DNA from: Loripinus fragilis
Taxonomy: Eukaryota > Mollusca > Bivalvia > Lucinida > Lucinidae
Length of the DNA stretch: 64,000 bases
NCBI GenBank assembly: GCA_964019695.1
Contig: OZ026521.1
Span: 29,726,601 to 29,790,600, forward strand
Direction of reading: 5' to 3'
The position numbers and the translations under genes are program-made. Every line of letters begins with the position of its first letter. Position 1 is the first letter of the stretch. The notes beneath the pieces are model-generated. The model ran no database searches. It had not been told where the DNA came from and saw only the letters and a list, made by a program, of their open reading frames with translations. Below are positions 57,501 through 62,146 of the stretch, in pieces.

Positions 57501-59967
57501 CACACTTTAAGTTTAGGGTCACATGGACTCTTGAAATTGATCATTTATGGAAGACTGTTAACATTTTATTCTCAGAGGAGTTTCTTCATTCGTATTTCTT
57601 GCTATTTTCATATGTCTTTTGTTGCGAATATGGAGATAAATGATCTTAAGAAAATATGTTAGAACAGTTTTGTCACAAGCACTTGTGTTTGAAATACTCT
57701 CTAAAGCAATCTTTACAAGTATTGATATGCTAATGTATCAATTTCGAATCTGGATGTACAACATCCGCGATAGTGCCCTGGCCCCCATCGATCGTATATT
57801 ATGCATCATGGATATACCTACCAAAGTTCCTAAGATATAACGGTATTTCTCTTTGTTCATTCCGACTTCTCTGATCTGAAAGATTGGCGAAAAGAAAAAT
57901 GGTGATATTCTGATATTCAAAGTGCGATCTTTTCTTCTTTACATATGGCAGCATTTCACCAGGGCTTGCACTGTTTGCATAGATAAAAACAATCTATAGA
58001 AATACACCATTTTATAGAAATTTCGACTGTCAACCCTTTTAAATACAAAATTAAACATTCCATACTTATAATATCAATATGTATAGAATAATCCAACAGA
58101 ATGGAAAGGGTTAACAACAACATTTGAGTGCATAAATAATGTATGTAACCTATTCTGTATTTAGCCGATAAACAGCATCCTTTATCAAAACAAATATGCG
58201 ATCTTGGAACTTATTGCATTTCAACTCTCATTCTGAAATATGTAGACAGACTAGCATTTGAAATTTTGGTCTCGGTCTTCAATTAGTTTCATGCTAGCAA
58301 CGAGTTTGCGAATTTCTAAACACGCTGACTGAGCCTTTAATGTACCAAAATCTCCTGTATTGACCCATTTAATGTAATATTGTGTTTTATTGCTTATTCA
58401 CACGATGAGTTATTTCAAATTAAACATAACTGTGGTCCAATTATCTTGACTTTTTGAAGACTAGCTTCCTTATATGTAATTATTAAGGTTATTACTTGGA
58501 TTATTTTAAGTAGAAACAATTACATCCTGATTCTAGTGTTATGAAATAAAACATCTGTATCCGTTCTAAAATGCCTAGATAAAACACACTATACATAGTT
58601 AGCCCGCGTGTCCTCCATTTAAACAGGAACGAGCAGAGTGGAGCAGTGGTAATAATGATATAGACCAGACTCAACTGTGCTTTACTAAGGGTATAAATAG
58701 CTGGTTTCGTCTGAGAGGGTTCACAATAATTGTGAAATGCCTGTGGCGATTTACAATATTTGTGAATGCTTGTTTTAGATAAGACACAGGTGTTTGGACC
58801 AGGTGCAGTGTTGATATCTCTGCTTGATATGTTTATGTTTTTTATAGGGAATTCTGACACCAGTTTGTTATTGTTTCTAAAAGGTCATATTTATTAGCCT
58901 GTCAATGCTGATGGGATGTTTTAACACTTTTGAAATGTCGTGATGACATATGTTACTTAGTTTAGTAAAATTACATAAGCCAAATATATAGATCATGTCA
59001 AATCTGACATTGATTGGCAGGATTGTGCAATACATTAGTCATATGTCCTTTGGGAGATTGCGCAACTGGTGTGACTATAAGTCACTTTTGTATCTTCTGA
59101 TTGGTTGATATTAATGAAAGCTTTCCTATGTATAGGGCGCTTTATGGTAAACTTGAAATACGATTGGTTTTAATGATGATGTCACTAGGTGGCGGTGCGG
59201 TCAGCTTCTATCACGTGACTTCATGGTATATAAGATGAAACCAGGTGTCAGAGCCTCAGACTTTGGTTATACTTTGGTTAAGACGTTGGTTAAATTTTGG
59301 AACTTTGGGTTATAGCTAGTTTCTCTAAGTATTTTAGTTGAATTAAAGAAGATTTAATAAACGTATAAAATTGTGAAGATTGTTGCTGAAATTTATAAGA
59401 TTTAGATACATGTTAAATATATAAAAGTATGTAGTTCATGTTCATGCAAATGTTTTCTCTAAAGTTCACCTAGCGTGTCACAACATTGTAAACGGTATCA
59501 AACCAATACGTAACTCTAAAAAGACTGATTAGCATGCTGCAGATTGCTCAAAAGCTGTATGTTGGGGCATTAAGTGATCCATGTGTGATGTATAAATTGT
59601 TCATACAACAATGTGGCCATAATAGGTATTCGTCTCTTTGATAAAAAGCAATTGTTGTTTAAACAGGAATAATTTCATGCAAGTAAGAGCTTTTGAAAGA
59701 TATATCCCCTTAAGAACATATTACCAAGAATTCCGTAAAGCATTCTCATAATAGTGTTTACCTGTCTCATTATACTATAGTAGGCAGATTCATTTGACAG
59801 GTTTATGACTATATATTTCTCTGTTGCATTTTCAGGTTCTCCAGTTCGGTCCAGTGCTCTGAGATCTTCATGAGCATTCTCTATGTCGGGTATGTGTCGT
59901 ATCTTAACTGTGCTGTGGTAACGCTTGGCTTTCAACATGTCTAGAAGTTCTTGTAGGCTGAATAATC
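27452..59967 (-). CDS. AMPA-type ionotropic glutamate receptor subunit (GRIA-like), 16 exons, 5' end missing
   Basis: This is a ligand-gated cation channel subunit for fast glutamate signalling at the plasma membrane. Sixteen exons join in frame with matching phases and encode 770 residues plus a stop. Residues 1-207 are the second half of the amino-terminal (LIVBP-like) domain. The ligand-binding halves S1 and S2 lie at about 212-400 and 495-675. M1 is about 403-425, M2 446-463, M3 474-500 and M4 665-692. Family marks are [29 protein letters not shown] and [21 protein letters not shown] and SLSNVAG favour AMPA over kainate type. Glutamate contacts are kept except one Thr to Ser. The Q/R site is Leu. 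The first ~150 residues of the amino-terminal domain and the signal peptide are not in the visible exons. Introns are large and rich in MITEs. Confidence 0.95.
27934..28190. repeat. Long imperfect inverted repeat in the last intron
   Basis: The left arm (27934-28035) runs from CATATAGTCTGATCAGCC to GCTGCTTTTACA, and the right arm returns its complement to 28190. The right arm contains an extra duplicate of the segment that includes TTGGTACTGATTGGAACCTG, so it is longer than the left. Transcribed as intron, it would fold into a hairpin of about 100 bp. Confidence 0.9.
28240..28374 (-). CDS. GRIA-like exon 15 (cytoplasmic tail)
   Basis: Residues 703-747, [16 protein letters not shown] to GNTKHSH, a polar tail rich in Thr, Ser and Asn and without family motifs. 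Phase 0, acceptor TTTTGCAG, donor GTAAGT. The hAT-like MITE begins 28 nt upstream of the acceptor, and a long inverted repeat lies 50 nt past the donor. Confidence 0.9.
28402..28647. mobile_element. hAT-like MITE, CAGGGnCGTAGCCAGA ends
   Basis: The left CAGGGACGTAGCCAGAGGC and right TCTGGCTACGCCCCTG are inverted complements with one difference. The inside includes words of the GGGCC-type MITE (GGCTGGTCTGCGCC). No clear 8-bp target duplication is visible. It ends 28 nt from the acceptor of exon 15. Confidence 0.75.
28648..29595. other. Intron 14, rest: nothing recognised
   Basis: AT-rich intron sequence without a supported feature. Confidence 0.4.
29596..29736 (-). CDS. GRIA-like exon 14 (M4)
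   Basis: Residues 656-702. [19 protein letters not shown] begins M4, which runs through [12 protein letters not shown], followed by a basic cytoplasmic start (TKSKPDR). Phase 0 both sides, acceptor TTTTACAG, donor GTAGGT. Confidence 0.96.
29978..30243. repeat. Tandem duplication of about 130 bp in intron 13
   Basis: Units at 29978-30107 and 30108-30243 share a C-run, AAAACTTTCT, GTTGTCCAAATCTTAGC and TTGACTGATACATTCTAAAT. The region before it (29767-29977) is GC-richer, but I see no exon in it. Confidence 0.8.
30290..30380. repeat. CAAACAGTG-type inverted-repeat fragment
   Basis: ACAAACAGTGTAGACCCA and GGTCTGGGTCGACGCTGTT form an imperfect hairpin; a relative of 11150-11350. Confidence 0.5.
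30489..30711. mobile_element. GGGCC-type MITE, copy
   Basis: Ends GGGCCTTGACGTGAGAAAAC and, inverted, GGGCCTCAACGCGACAAAAC. Inside are GCGCAGACCAGCCTGCGCAT and TTTCTAGCTAGTCTCTGTAG, shared with 34682-34918 and 44093-44326. Confidence 0.85.
30738..30849 (-). CDS. GRIA-like exon 13 (S2, flip/flop position)
   Basis: Completes the Arg (AG/A) and encodes residues 619-655, [10 protein letters not shown] to [12 protein letters not shown]. In vertebrate AMPA genes this is the place of the alternative flip/flop exons; only one version is visible here. The acceptor TTTCAG is only 12 nt from a hairpin MITE, and the donor is 26 nt from a GGGCC-type MITE. Confidence 0.96.
30862..31048. mobile_element. 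Hairpin MITE, copy 2, next to exon 13 acceptor
   Basis: Bounded by CAGGTTTAG and CTAAAGTCCTG. The perfect 16-bp stem CTCAAAAGAACCGTCT / AGACGGTTCTTTTGAG with a 5-nt loop is at 30940-30976. Its left edge is 12 nt from the acceptor of exon 13, so it should contribute the branch-point region of that intron. Confidence 0.85.
31049..31811. other. Intron 12, rest: nothing recognised
   Basis: AT-rich, with no exon or RNA that I can support. Confidence 0.4.
31812..32017. mobile_element. piggyBac-like MITE flanked by TTAA
   Basis: Ends CCCATAAAGCGCCA and, inverted, CCCTTAAAGCGCCA, with TTAA on both sides (31808-31811 and 32018-32021). TTAA duplication and CCC ends are marks of piggyBac-mobilised elements. 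The internal hairpin AGTCGTCTGCCAGCAGACGA spans the centre. A second copy lies at 43669-43855. Confidence 0.8.
32083..32330 (-). CDS. GRIA-like exon 12 (S2)
   Basis: Residues 536-617 plus AG of a split Arg. It encodes [20 protein letters not shown] and YAFLLES with the glutamate-binding Glu (E705 of GluA2), then [10 protein letters not shown] and YGIATTK. The split Arg falls at the place of the vertebrate R/G editing site. A TTAA-flanked MITE lies 65 nt past the donor. Confidence 0.97.
32577..32633. repeat. Short hairpin in intron 11
   Basis: TTTTTCAATAAAATATCGC, a 4-nt loop, and the complementary arm form a stem of about 19 bp with one mismatch. Confidence 0.75.
33060..33512. mobile_element. 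453-bp TIR element in intron 11
   Basis: About 60 bp at each end are inverted complements, including TAGCTTTTGC, TAAGGCC-type and ATTAGTTGATTTAC words. No transposase is seen. Confidence 0.8.
33513..34275. other. Intron 11, part: nothing recognised
   Basis: No supported feature. Confidence 0.4.
34276..35005 (+). mobile_element. Family B retroelement tail, split by a nested MITE
   Basis: The longest copy of family B here, including CACCGGTGGGTTGGTGCCTG, GTTTGTTGTTGCTCTC and GAGAGAGAGTTGGTTAC. It is interrupted at 34682-34918 and resumes to about 35005. The open frame at its start is not supported as a gene. Confidence 0.6.
34682..34918. mobile_element. GGGCC-type MITE with AATT target duplication
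   Basis: Ends GGGCCACGACACGAGAAAAC and, inverted, GGGCCTCGTCGCGAGAAAAC. AATT stands at 34678-34681 and 34919-34922. Uninterrupted family B copies (for example near 17940) read through this point. Confidence 0.88.
35046..35378. mobile_element. 333-bp MITE with identical 51-bp TIRs
   Basis: Both ends begin TGAAACTTATAATATCCTTA and stay identical for 51 bp (35046-35096 and 35328-35378 inverted), which implies a young insertion. No coding capacity and no clear target duplication. Confidence 0.9.
35379..36130. other. Intron 11, part: nothing recognised
   Basis: Short minus-strand open frames at 35581-35842 have no family similarity or splice context. Confidence 0.4.
36136..36327. mobile_element. 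Mariner-type MITE (TACAGTAAAA family), copy
   Basis: Diverged copy of 63151-63353, sharing GCCACTCAA, GACCTGCATTAAGCGA and GTTTTGTCTATTTTTGAGTG. It ends about 20 nt from the donor of exon 11. Confidence 0.7.
36348..36546 (-). CDS. GRIA-like exon 11 (M3 gate and start of S2)
   Basis: Completes the Arg and encodes residues 470-535. [17 protein letters not shown] then [11 protein letters not shown] form M3 with the channel gate intact. YGTLESGST carries the Ser-Thr pair that contacts glutamate. A mariner-type MITE starts about 20 nt past the donor. Confidence 0.97.
36982..37226. mobile_element. GAGCC-type MITE, copy 1
   Basis: Ends ATATGAGCCGTGGCATG and, inverted, ATATGAGCCATGGCATG, with ATTTCCAACAATGT on both sides. 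A central palindrome-like GACTGCGCGTATGCGCAGGC is present. Relatives lie at 44917, 46350 and 51464. Confidence 0.88.
37227..37921. other. Intron 10, rest: nothing recognised
   Basis: AT-rich; short palindromic words near 37330-37410 only. Confidence 0.4.
37922..38069 (-). CDS. GRIA-like exon 10 (end of M1, pore loop M2)
   Basis: Residues 421-468 plus AG of a split Arg. [12 protein letters not shown] ends M1. [20 protein letters not shown] is the pore loop. The residue at the Q/R site (before QG) is Leu (TTA codon), and the loop after QG is one residue longer than QGCDISPR of vertebrate subunits. Confidence 0.96.
38070..40079. other. Intron 9, part: no gene, one CRE-like site
   Basis: A perfect TGACGTCA stands at 38973-38980 near a CG-richer patch. 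No exon is supported; the plus-strand open frame at 39250-39645 lacks motifs. Confidence 0.4.
40080..40290 (+). mobile_element. Penelope-like element 3' tail, 5'-truncated
   Basis: Matches the 54830-54985 tail, from GGTCACCTGCTGGGAAAGGG to TTGATTGTATCGAT and TTTGCC. Confidence 0.75.
40291..41181. other. Intron 9, part: nothing recognised
   Basis: No supported feature. Confidence 0.4.
41182..41386 (-). CDS. GRIA-like exon 9 (S1 end and M1)
   Basis: Residues 352-419 plus one base of a split Gly. [16 protein letters not shown] carries the glutamate-binding Pro and Arg, with Ser where GluA2 has Thr480. [19 protein letters not shown] and GVFSFLQPF follow, then most of M1 ([14 protein letters not shown]). 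The acceptor is TTTTTAG and the donor GTAAGA. Confidence 0.97.
41500..41520. repeat. (TA)n microsatellite
   Basis: About ten TA units. Confidence 0.9.
41575..41945 (+). mobile_element. Penelope-like element 3' tail, longer fragment
   Basis: Includes the ATCTATGTGTCTTGATCC extension, TATTTTACTGACCGTTTCAA and the usual tail. Its open frame is tail sequence. Confidence 0.75.
42030..42235. repeat. CAAACAGTG-type inverted-repeat element
   Basis: ACAAACAGTGGGTACCCAGG faces CCCACACTGTTTG. It ends in TCGCAGGCGTTTTAAGG-type sequence like 63640-63840. Confidence 0.55.
42960..43200. mobile_element. Fragments of retroelement tails
   Basis: 42960-43085 resembles family B (plus). 43128-43195 is a short Penelope-like tail end (minus), with GATCAGGAATCGATATAATC. 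Confidence 0.5.
43480..43575 (+). mobile_element. Family B tail fragment
   Basis: GGTCTGCAGTGTGTGGTTGT and GAATATCTGGGTCATATTCA match the end of family B copies. Confidence 0.5.
43669..43855. mobile_element. piggyBac-like MITE, diverged copy
   Basis: Shares the CCCATTAAGCGCCACC end, GAGAATCGTCTGCTGGCAG centre and GTCTGCTGCAGTCGTGATTG with 31812-32017. Flanking TTAA is no longer clear. Confidence 0.8.
43931..44070 (-). CDS. GRIA-like exon 8 (S1)
   Basis: Completes the split Gly and encodes residues 306-351, [13 protein letters not shown] to [14 protein letters not shown], the conserved core of S1. MITEs flank it at about 22 nt upstream and 75 nt downstream. Confidence 0.96.
44093..44326. mobile_element. 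GGGCC-type MITE, diverged copy
   Basis: Lies 22 nt upstream of the exon 8 acceptor. Shares TTTGCAAACAACAAAG, TTTTTCTAGCTAGCC and the AAGACAGGTTTTCTC end with 34682-34918. Confidence 0.8.
44327..44916. other. Intron 7, part: nothing recognised
   Basis: T-rich and AT-rich sequence only. Confidence 0.4.
44917..45135. mobile_element. GAGCC-type MITE, diverged copy 2
   Basis: Shares GGCATTTTGACA, GCCGCATTTAAAGCTTAGAA and CGCAGGCTGGTCTGA with 36982-37226. It carries a small internal duplication of GATGCTGTTCAG near 45016-45040. Confidence 0.75.
45136..45564. other. Intron 7, part: small inverted repeat only
   Basis: ATTTATCGTTCTAATAAATG near 45326 and its inverse near 45378-45396 form a short hairpin. 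No gene. Confidence 0.45.
45565..45800. repeat. Tandem duplication, 117-bp period
   Basis: CACACAACTGTATCAT starts units at 45565 and 45682. Both contain GAACTAAACACGAAACTCTC and GCAATATAGGGCAACATA. The open frame across it follows from the duplication. Confidence 0.88.
46210..46285 (-). CDS. GRIA-like exon 7 (S1)
   Basis: Residues 280-304, [10 protein letters not shown] to GNDRYE, plus the first base of a split Gly. The Tyr of DRYEG stacks over bound glutamate in AMPA receptors (Y450 of GluA2). The reading frame continues past the donor GTATGA for 12 codons, but the family alignment fixes the splice here. Confidence 0.94.
46350..46580. mobile_element. GAGCC-type MITE, copy 3
   Basis: Begins about 65 nt upstream of the exon 7 acceptor. 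Shares GTGGCATTTTGACAAGTGTA and GGCTAGCAAAGGCTCTGATC. Confidence 0.8.
46581..47424. other. Intron 6, part: possible relative of the 364-bp TIR element
   Basis: About 46990-47195 begins with AGGGTAACCCGACCTTACC and ends with TGTTGGCCTTACTTGGCTTA, distantly like the ends of 4801-5164. No gene. Confidence 0.35.
47425..47500. repeat. CAAACAG-type hairpin fragment
   Basis: GCAAACAGAGCAGACCCAG and CCACTGTTTGC flank an inner GACGCCAC / GCGGCGTC stem. Confidence 0.55.
47629..47838. mobile_element. Mariner-type MITE, copy with TA-type ends
   Basis: Ends TACAGTAAAACCTGTGCAAA and, inverted, TACAGTAAAACCTGTGAAAA. The inside is nearly palindromic around 47730. It ends 29 nt from the donor of exon 6. Confidence 0.9.
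47867..47974 (-). CDS. GRIA-like exon 6 (start of S1)
   Basis: Residues 244-279, [11 protein letters not shown] to KVYIVTSIE, equivalent to IGYWN...TYIVTTILE. The sequon NGT is present. Phase 0 both sides. A mariner-type MITE ends about 29 nt past the donor. Confidence 0.94.
48240..48385 (+). mobile_element. Family B tail fragment
   Basis: GAGAGAGCTGGTTGCTTTGC, TCCTGGTGTCTCGTGATTG and TTTCCTGATCATACTCACTT. Confidence 0.6.
48687..48903. mobile_element. 217-bp MITE with TACTGTnAATCnGGAAATTT ends
   Basis: The left TACTGTTAATCCGGAAATTT and inverted right TACTGTAAATCTGGAAATTT match at 18 of 20. The inside has facing TCGCGA-like and GAAAATAAAA words. Confidence 0.82.
49055..49200 (+). mobile_element. 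Family B tail fragment
   Basis: CTGGTGTCTCGTGATTGTTG, TGCAGTTTGTGATTGTGGTA and TTTCCTGATCATACTCAC, close to 48240-48385. Confidence 0.6.
49334..49441 (-). CDS. GRIA-like exon 5 (linker into ligand-binding domain)
   Basis: Residues 208-243, starting [16 protein letters not shown], which matches the VRFEGLTGNVQFN motif at the end of the amino-terminal domain. 36 codons, phase 0 both sides, acceptor TTTGTAG, donor GTAATA. Confidence 0.95.
49498..49665. mobile_element. Hairpin MITE, diverged copy 3
   Basis: The stem at 49567-49602 has mismatches, and the flanks read AACATATGTTG and AACAATTGTT. It starts about 57 nt upstream of the exon 5 acceptor. Confidence 0.75.
49666..51463. other. Intron 4, part: nothing recognised
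   Basis: No exon is supported. A mariner-type MITE end (ACACAGGTTTTACTTTATAG) stands near 51384. Confidence 0.4.
51464..51709. mobile_element. GAGCC-type MITE, copy 4
   Basis: Ends ATATGAGCCGCGACATG and, inverted, ATATGAGCCGCAGCATG. The inner order is reversed compared with 36982-37226. Confidence 0.88.
51710..52856. other. Intron 4, part: nothing recognised
   Basis: AT-rich intron sequence. Confidence 0.4.
52857..53046. mobile_element. Hairpin MITE, copy 4
   Basis: Bounded by CAGGACTTTAG and CTAAACCTG. The stem 52930-52966 has one G-T wobble. The same size and layout as 30862-31048. Confidence 0.88.
53297..55000 (+). mobile_element. Penelope-like retroelement, 5'-truncated, with full tail
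   Basis: Contains a reverse transcriptase relic (53320-54540) followed by about 450 bp of non-coding tail (54541-55000), the source sequence for the short tails elsewhere. The order RT then tail, and the repeated 3' anchored fragments, fit a target-primed retroelement. No GIY-YIG endonuclease is visible after the RT. The Penelope-like assignment rests on the RT motifs and is moderately sure. Confidence 0.8.
53320..54540 (+). pseudogene. Penelope-like reverse transcriptase, frameshifted
   Basis: The first frame (open from about 53320, with an ATG at 53447, to 54058) shows [29 protein letters not shown] and the catalytic YLDDI box. One base is lost near 54055, after which the next frame continues with [14 protein letters not shown], then [13 protein letters not shown] and [11 protein letters not shown] to the stop at 54540. 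The 5' part (RT motifs before STYDF) is missing. The copy cannot make a complete enzyme. It sits in intron 4 of the receptor gene, in the opposite orientation. Confidence 0.85.
55137..55337 (-). CDS. GRIA-like exon 4 (amino-terminal domain end)
   Basis: Residues 141-207, from [12 protein letters not shown] (compare SALTYDGV in AMPA subunits) to [11 protein letters not shown], with the conserved Cys before the Pro-Trp motif. The sequon NRT is present. Phase 0 both sides. Its first 18 codons and part of the upstream intron are duplicated at 55454-55610. Confidence 0.93.
55370..55610. repeat. Tandem duplicate of intron plus exon 4 start
   Basis: The units (about 55289-55447 and 55456-55609) both carry the exon start, AGAAGTGGTT and TTAGGGCAAA(C/A)GAGTACATAA. 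Between them an ACTAATCG/CGATTAAC mini-repeat differs. Confidence 0.8.
55454..55510 (-). pseudogene. Partial duplicate of exon 4 with in-frame stop
   Basis: The sequence has an acceptor (TATACAG) and encodes [18 protein letters not shown] followed by TGA. Compared with exon 4, six codons differ silently and two change the amino acid. The duplication also covers the intron around 55370-55447 versus 55525-55610. If spliced in, it would end the protein inside the amino-terminal domain; there is no donor of its own nearby. Confidence 0.8.
55611..56013. other. Intron 3, rest: nothing recognised
   Basis: AT-rich, with no supported feature. Confidence 0.4.
56014..56175 (-). CDS. GRIA-like exon 3 (amino-terminal domain)
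   Basis: Residues 87-140, including [14 protein letters not shown], nearly the vertebrate [14 protein letters not shown] motif, then WRTLDK. Two N-glycosylation sequons (NIT, NYT) are visible. Phase 0 on both sides; the donor is GTAAGT. Confidence 0.92.
56520..56850 (-). mobile_element. Family B tail, reversed, long copy
   Basis: Reverse strand holds TTTCCTGATCATACTCACTT, CACGAGACACAAGGAAGAC-complement and CACCGGTGGGCTTAAATG-complement sequences; the clearest full copy of family B for comparison. Confidence 0.65.
56851..57821. other. Intron 2, part: nothing recognised
   Basis: No exon or RNA that I can support. Confidence 0.4.
57822..57875 (-). CDS. GRIA-like exon 2 (amino-terminal domain)
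   Basis: A small 54-bp exon, phase 0 at both ends, encoding residues 69-86 ([18 protein letters not shown]), like the YHYIIANL strand of AMPA subunits. The acceptor is TCTTTCAG and the donor GTAGGT. Confidence 0.85.
57876..58869. other. Intron 1, part: nothing recognised
   Basis: The minus-strand open frame at 58501-58860 has no family motif. Confidence 0.4.
58870..59480 (+). promoter_or_regulatory. Promoter-like block, possible solo LTR
   Basis: CACGTG at 59212-59217 is followed by TATATAAG at 59227-59234, and about 125 bp later AATAAA at 59356-59361. The block ends in GTGTCACAACA. A TATA box followed at short distance by a polyadenylation signal is the layout of a retroviral-type LTR. I found no target duplication and no internal genes, so a solo LTR or a cryptic promoter are both possible. 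Confidence 0.4.
59762..59967 (-). CDS. GRIA-like exon 1 of those visible (amino-terminal domain)
   Basis: Encodes a split Gly, then residues 1-68 from [10 protein letters not shown] to YYSIMRQ. In AMPA subunits the equivalent stretch begins with GLSTLQ in the middle of the LIVBP-like domain. The acceptor is TTTACAG and the donor GTAAAC. It starts with two bases of a codon, so an upstream exon ending in G is required; none was found between 60 and 64 kb. Confidence 0.88.
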
Positions 59968-61129
59968 CTGTAAATATATAAATACATAGCTCTCTTAGTA
60001 ATAACATGTAAAAATGGGGTGGGAGAGTTCAACGCATCTTATACCAGATTAACCTCACCCAGTTAAAAAAAATATATATATTTGAGTGAACAGTGCTACC
60101 AATCACTATCAATTTTAAGCACTTACTTTGGTGCAAGACGTATTGAACAAATCCACTGGAGACGCTTTGGTGTCAAAAACTAGCTCTGAATTATCAATTG
60201 TTCAAAATAAGGACAAAATTGTTATCTGAATTGCAAGGTCTAGCTAGAAATATTGACAAAATACTATCTTGCGTTTTTCAAACGCCCTACTTTGGACTAT
60301 AAATCAAATTATGAGAAATTCTACTGACTGTATTCTGGCAAGATTTGGTCTGAAAACCGCAATTAATGTGAAGTTTTTGTCCATACAATTGCTGGTTACA
60401 CGTGAAATTCACTTGACCGATGAGACAAACGCTGCTCTAAATCAGAATATCCTGATGGTACCATTGCTCTATTATTAAACGAATGGCGCGTGCTAAATTA
60501 AATAGTTCACAATGATTTACGAAAAAAATCCTCACATAAGACAGGAAGAGCATGGTTAACCAAGTTTACAATGGTATATTCATCTTTTTCAATCAGGGTT
60601 TCTACACGAATCATACTGATACTTGTCTGATGATTTATTAAATCAATATACCATCTTTGCAACACCCGCAATAACATGCTGATCAAAATTACATTAAAAC
60701 AGAAACATTTCCAAGCTTTCACTCAGTCTGATCTTCGTTGACCGTCTGAGGGAACCGTGAATGGGTATTAAACTATCCATAGATCTAACACCGAAGACTC
60801 TCATCAGAGATGGACAGGTAGATCTGCTTTCAGTCAGATCATGATGATGGCTGGGTACTTTTACTTTATCTAATATGAAGCTAGTCCGTTTGGAAACTTG
60901 TGCATAAAATTTCTAACGCTAAGGTCTAGACAAACAGAGAAGACCCAGACTCAGGGTCTTGCCTGTTTGCTTTTCTGACGTTAAGTAATTTACAGTCTTG
61001 ATAACCAACGTTTTATAAGAGAAGAGACAGAGAAAGGTAATGTCGCAGACATGAAGCACTCTAGCACGCACTAACCTGTCGCCTTTGCTCGGTGCATACT
61101 GGGATTAAATCCGGACTGTCCGCCATTTT
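59968..61129. other. Upstream intron or flank: no exon found
   Basis: Searched for the missing amino-terminal exons; none was convincing. A CAAACAG-type hairpin fragment lies at 60930-60980. Confidence 0.4.
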
Positions 61130-61480
61130 TATTGAAAATGTATTTTATGCATCACTGCTTGCATGACTCAGGGCTTTACATCCAGAAATTATTGACTGTT
61201 AGACAAATGGTAAACCTTTAAAAATTGGACTTTTTGTGTTTTTAAACTACAGGAGCGCGAGAATTGAACGGGACTAGCGTAATATCGCTAGCTACCCATA
61301 ATTCAAAGCGCGAAATGCGAGAGATCTAGATGAGGTATCGTCAGGTCTCGCGAGAATGAGAGAAACGTTTTTAAAAAGAGCATTTACCGTAAATGAATTC
61401 CATTTCGTATGGACAACAAATGGCGGAAAAACGCTCCTGGGACATTGCATATTAACAGAACCACCGATACATGTATGACC
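61130..61480. promoter_or_regulatory. CpG-richer patch with TCTCGCGAGA motif
   Basis: The palindrome TCTCGCGAGA at 61346-61355 is known from TATA-less promoters in animals. CCGCCATTTTT at about 61122-61132 and AAATGGCGG at about 61420 resemble YY1 sites. CpG is more frequent than around it. It may be a promoter, but no first exon could be attached to it. Confidence 0.35.
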
Positions 61481-62146
61481 TGTGCGCCTTCAAACAAGAG
61501 CAGACAAGAGCCTATATTCTGTTCTCAGTAGAGACCAAAGGACTCGTGATTTCTTCATGTGCACAACAAAGACTGGACAGTCTTTGGTAAGTGCACAGAT
61601 CAATTTGTTGCCTTTCTCATGTACTGACTCTAATGAAAATTTAACGCCTTATTTGGACGGAACAATAGTACCCGCTGAGTAATTTATTGCTGTCAGAAAG
61701 AATAAAGGAATACACGCCAATAGTTGAACTTCTGGGGAGAAAGTAAATTAATTGTACTGACATAGAAATCGAATATCTACATGAAAGAAACAGCTGAAAT
61801 CAACACAGTTTTTCCCGGATATCTGTCTTCCACAACCCAAGAGGCTATTGCATGTATTGTTTAGCTCATTGGGCGGAGTTAGTTTAATCAAAATTCATTA
61901 AAAATACCAAACATGTATCAACCATACGTCGTTTAAGCACATAACAGGATCTGATAACAAGTTTCAAGCTTGAAGGAGATTATAATAAGAATTGAAAGTA
62001 TCTTCCAACCAAAAGATATAGAGAATGTCGACCTATAAAAAAGAATTTGTATTCTGGAATTGGCTTCCTATTGCCCATTGTCTTTACCCCATCTTAGAAA
62101 CATTCGATTGATATGCAAAATAAGACTCCCAATACCTGCATTTCGA
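61481..62146. other. No gene recognised
   Basis: The open frame at 61482-61682 starts beside the promoter-like patch but has no motif. Confidence 0.35.

Noticed and set aside
58501..58860. 119-codon minus-strand open frame in intron 1
   Set aside because: No family motif, low-complexity parts and no fit to the receptor reading frame.
60507..60722. Minus-strand open frame with a hydrophobic start, as a possible first exon with signal peptide
   Set aside because: It has no ATG at the start, a stop lies just upstream, no clear donor is present, and it does not resemble the missing amino-terminal domain.
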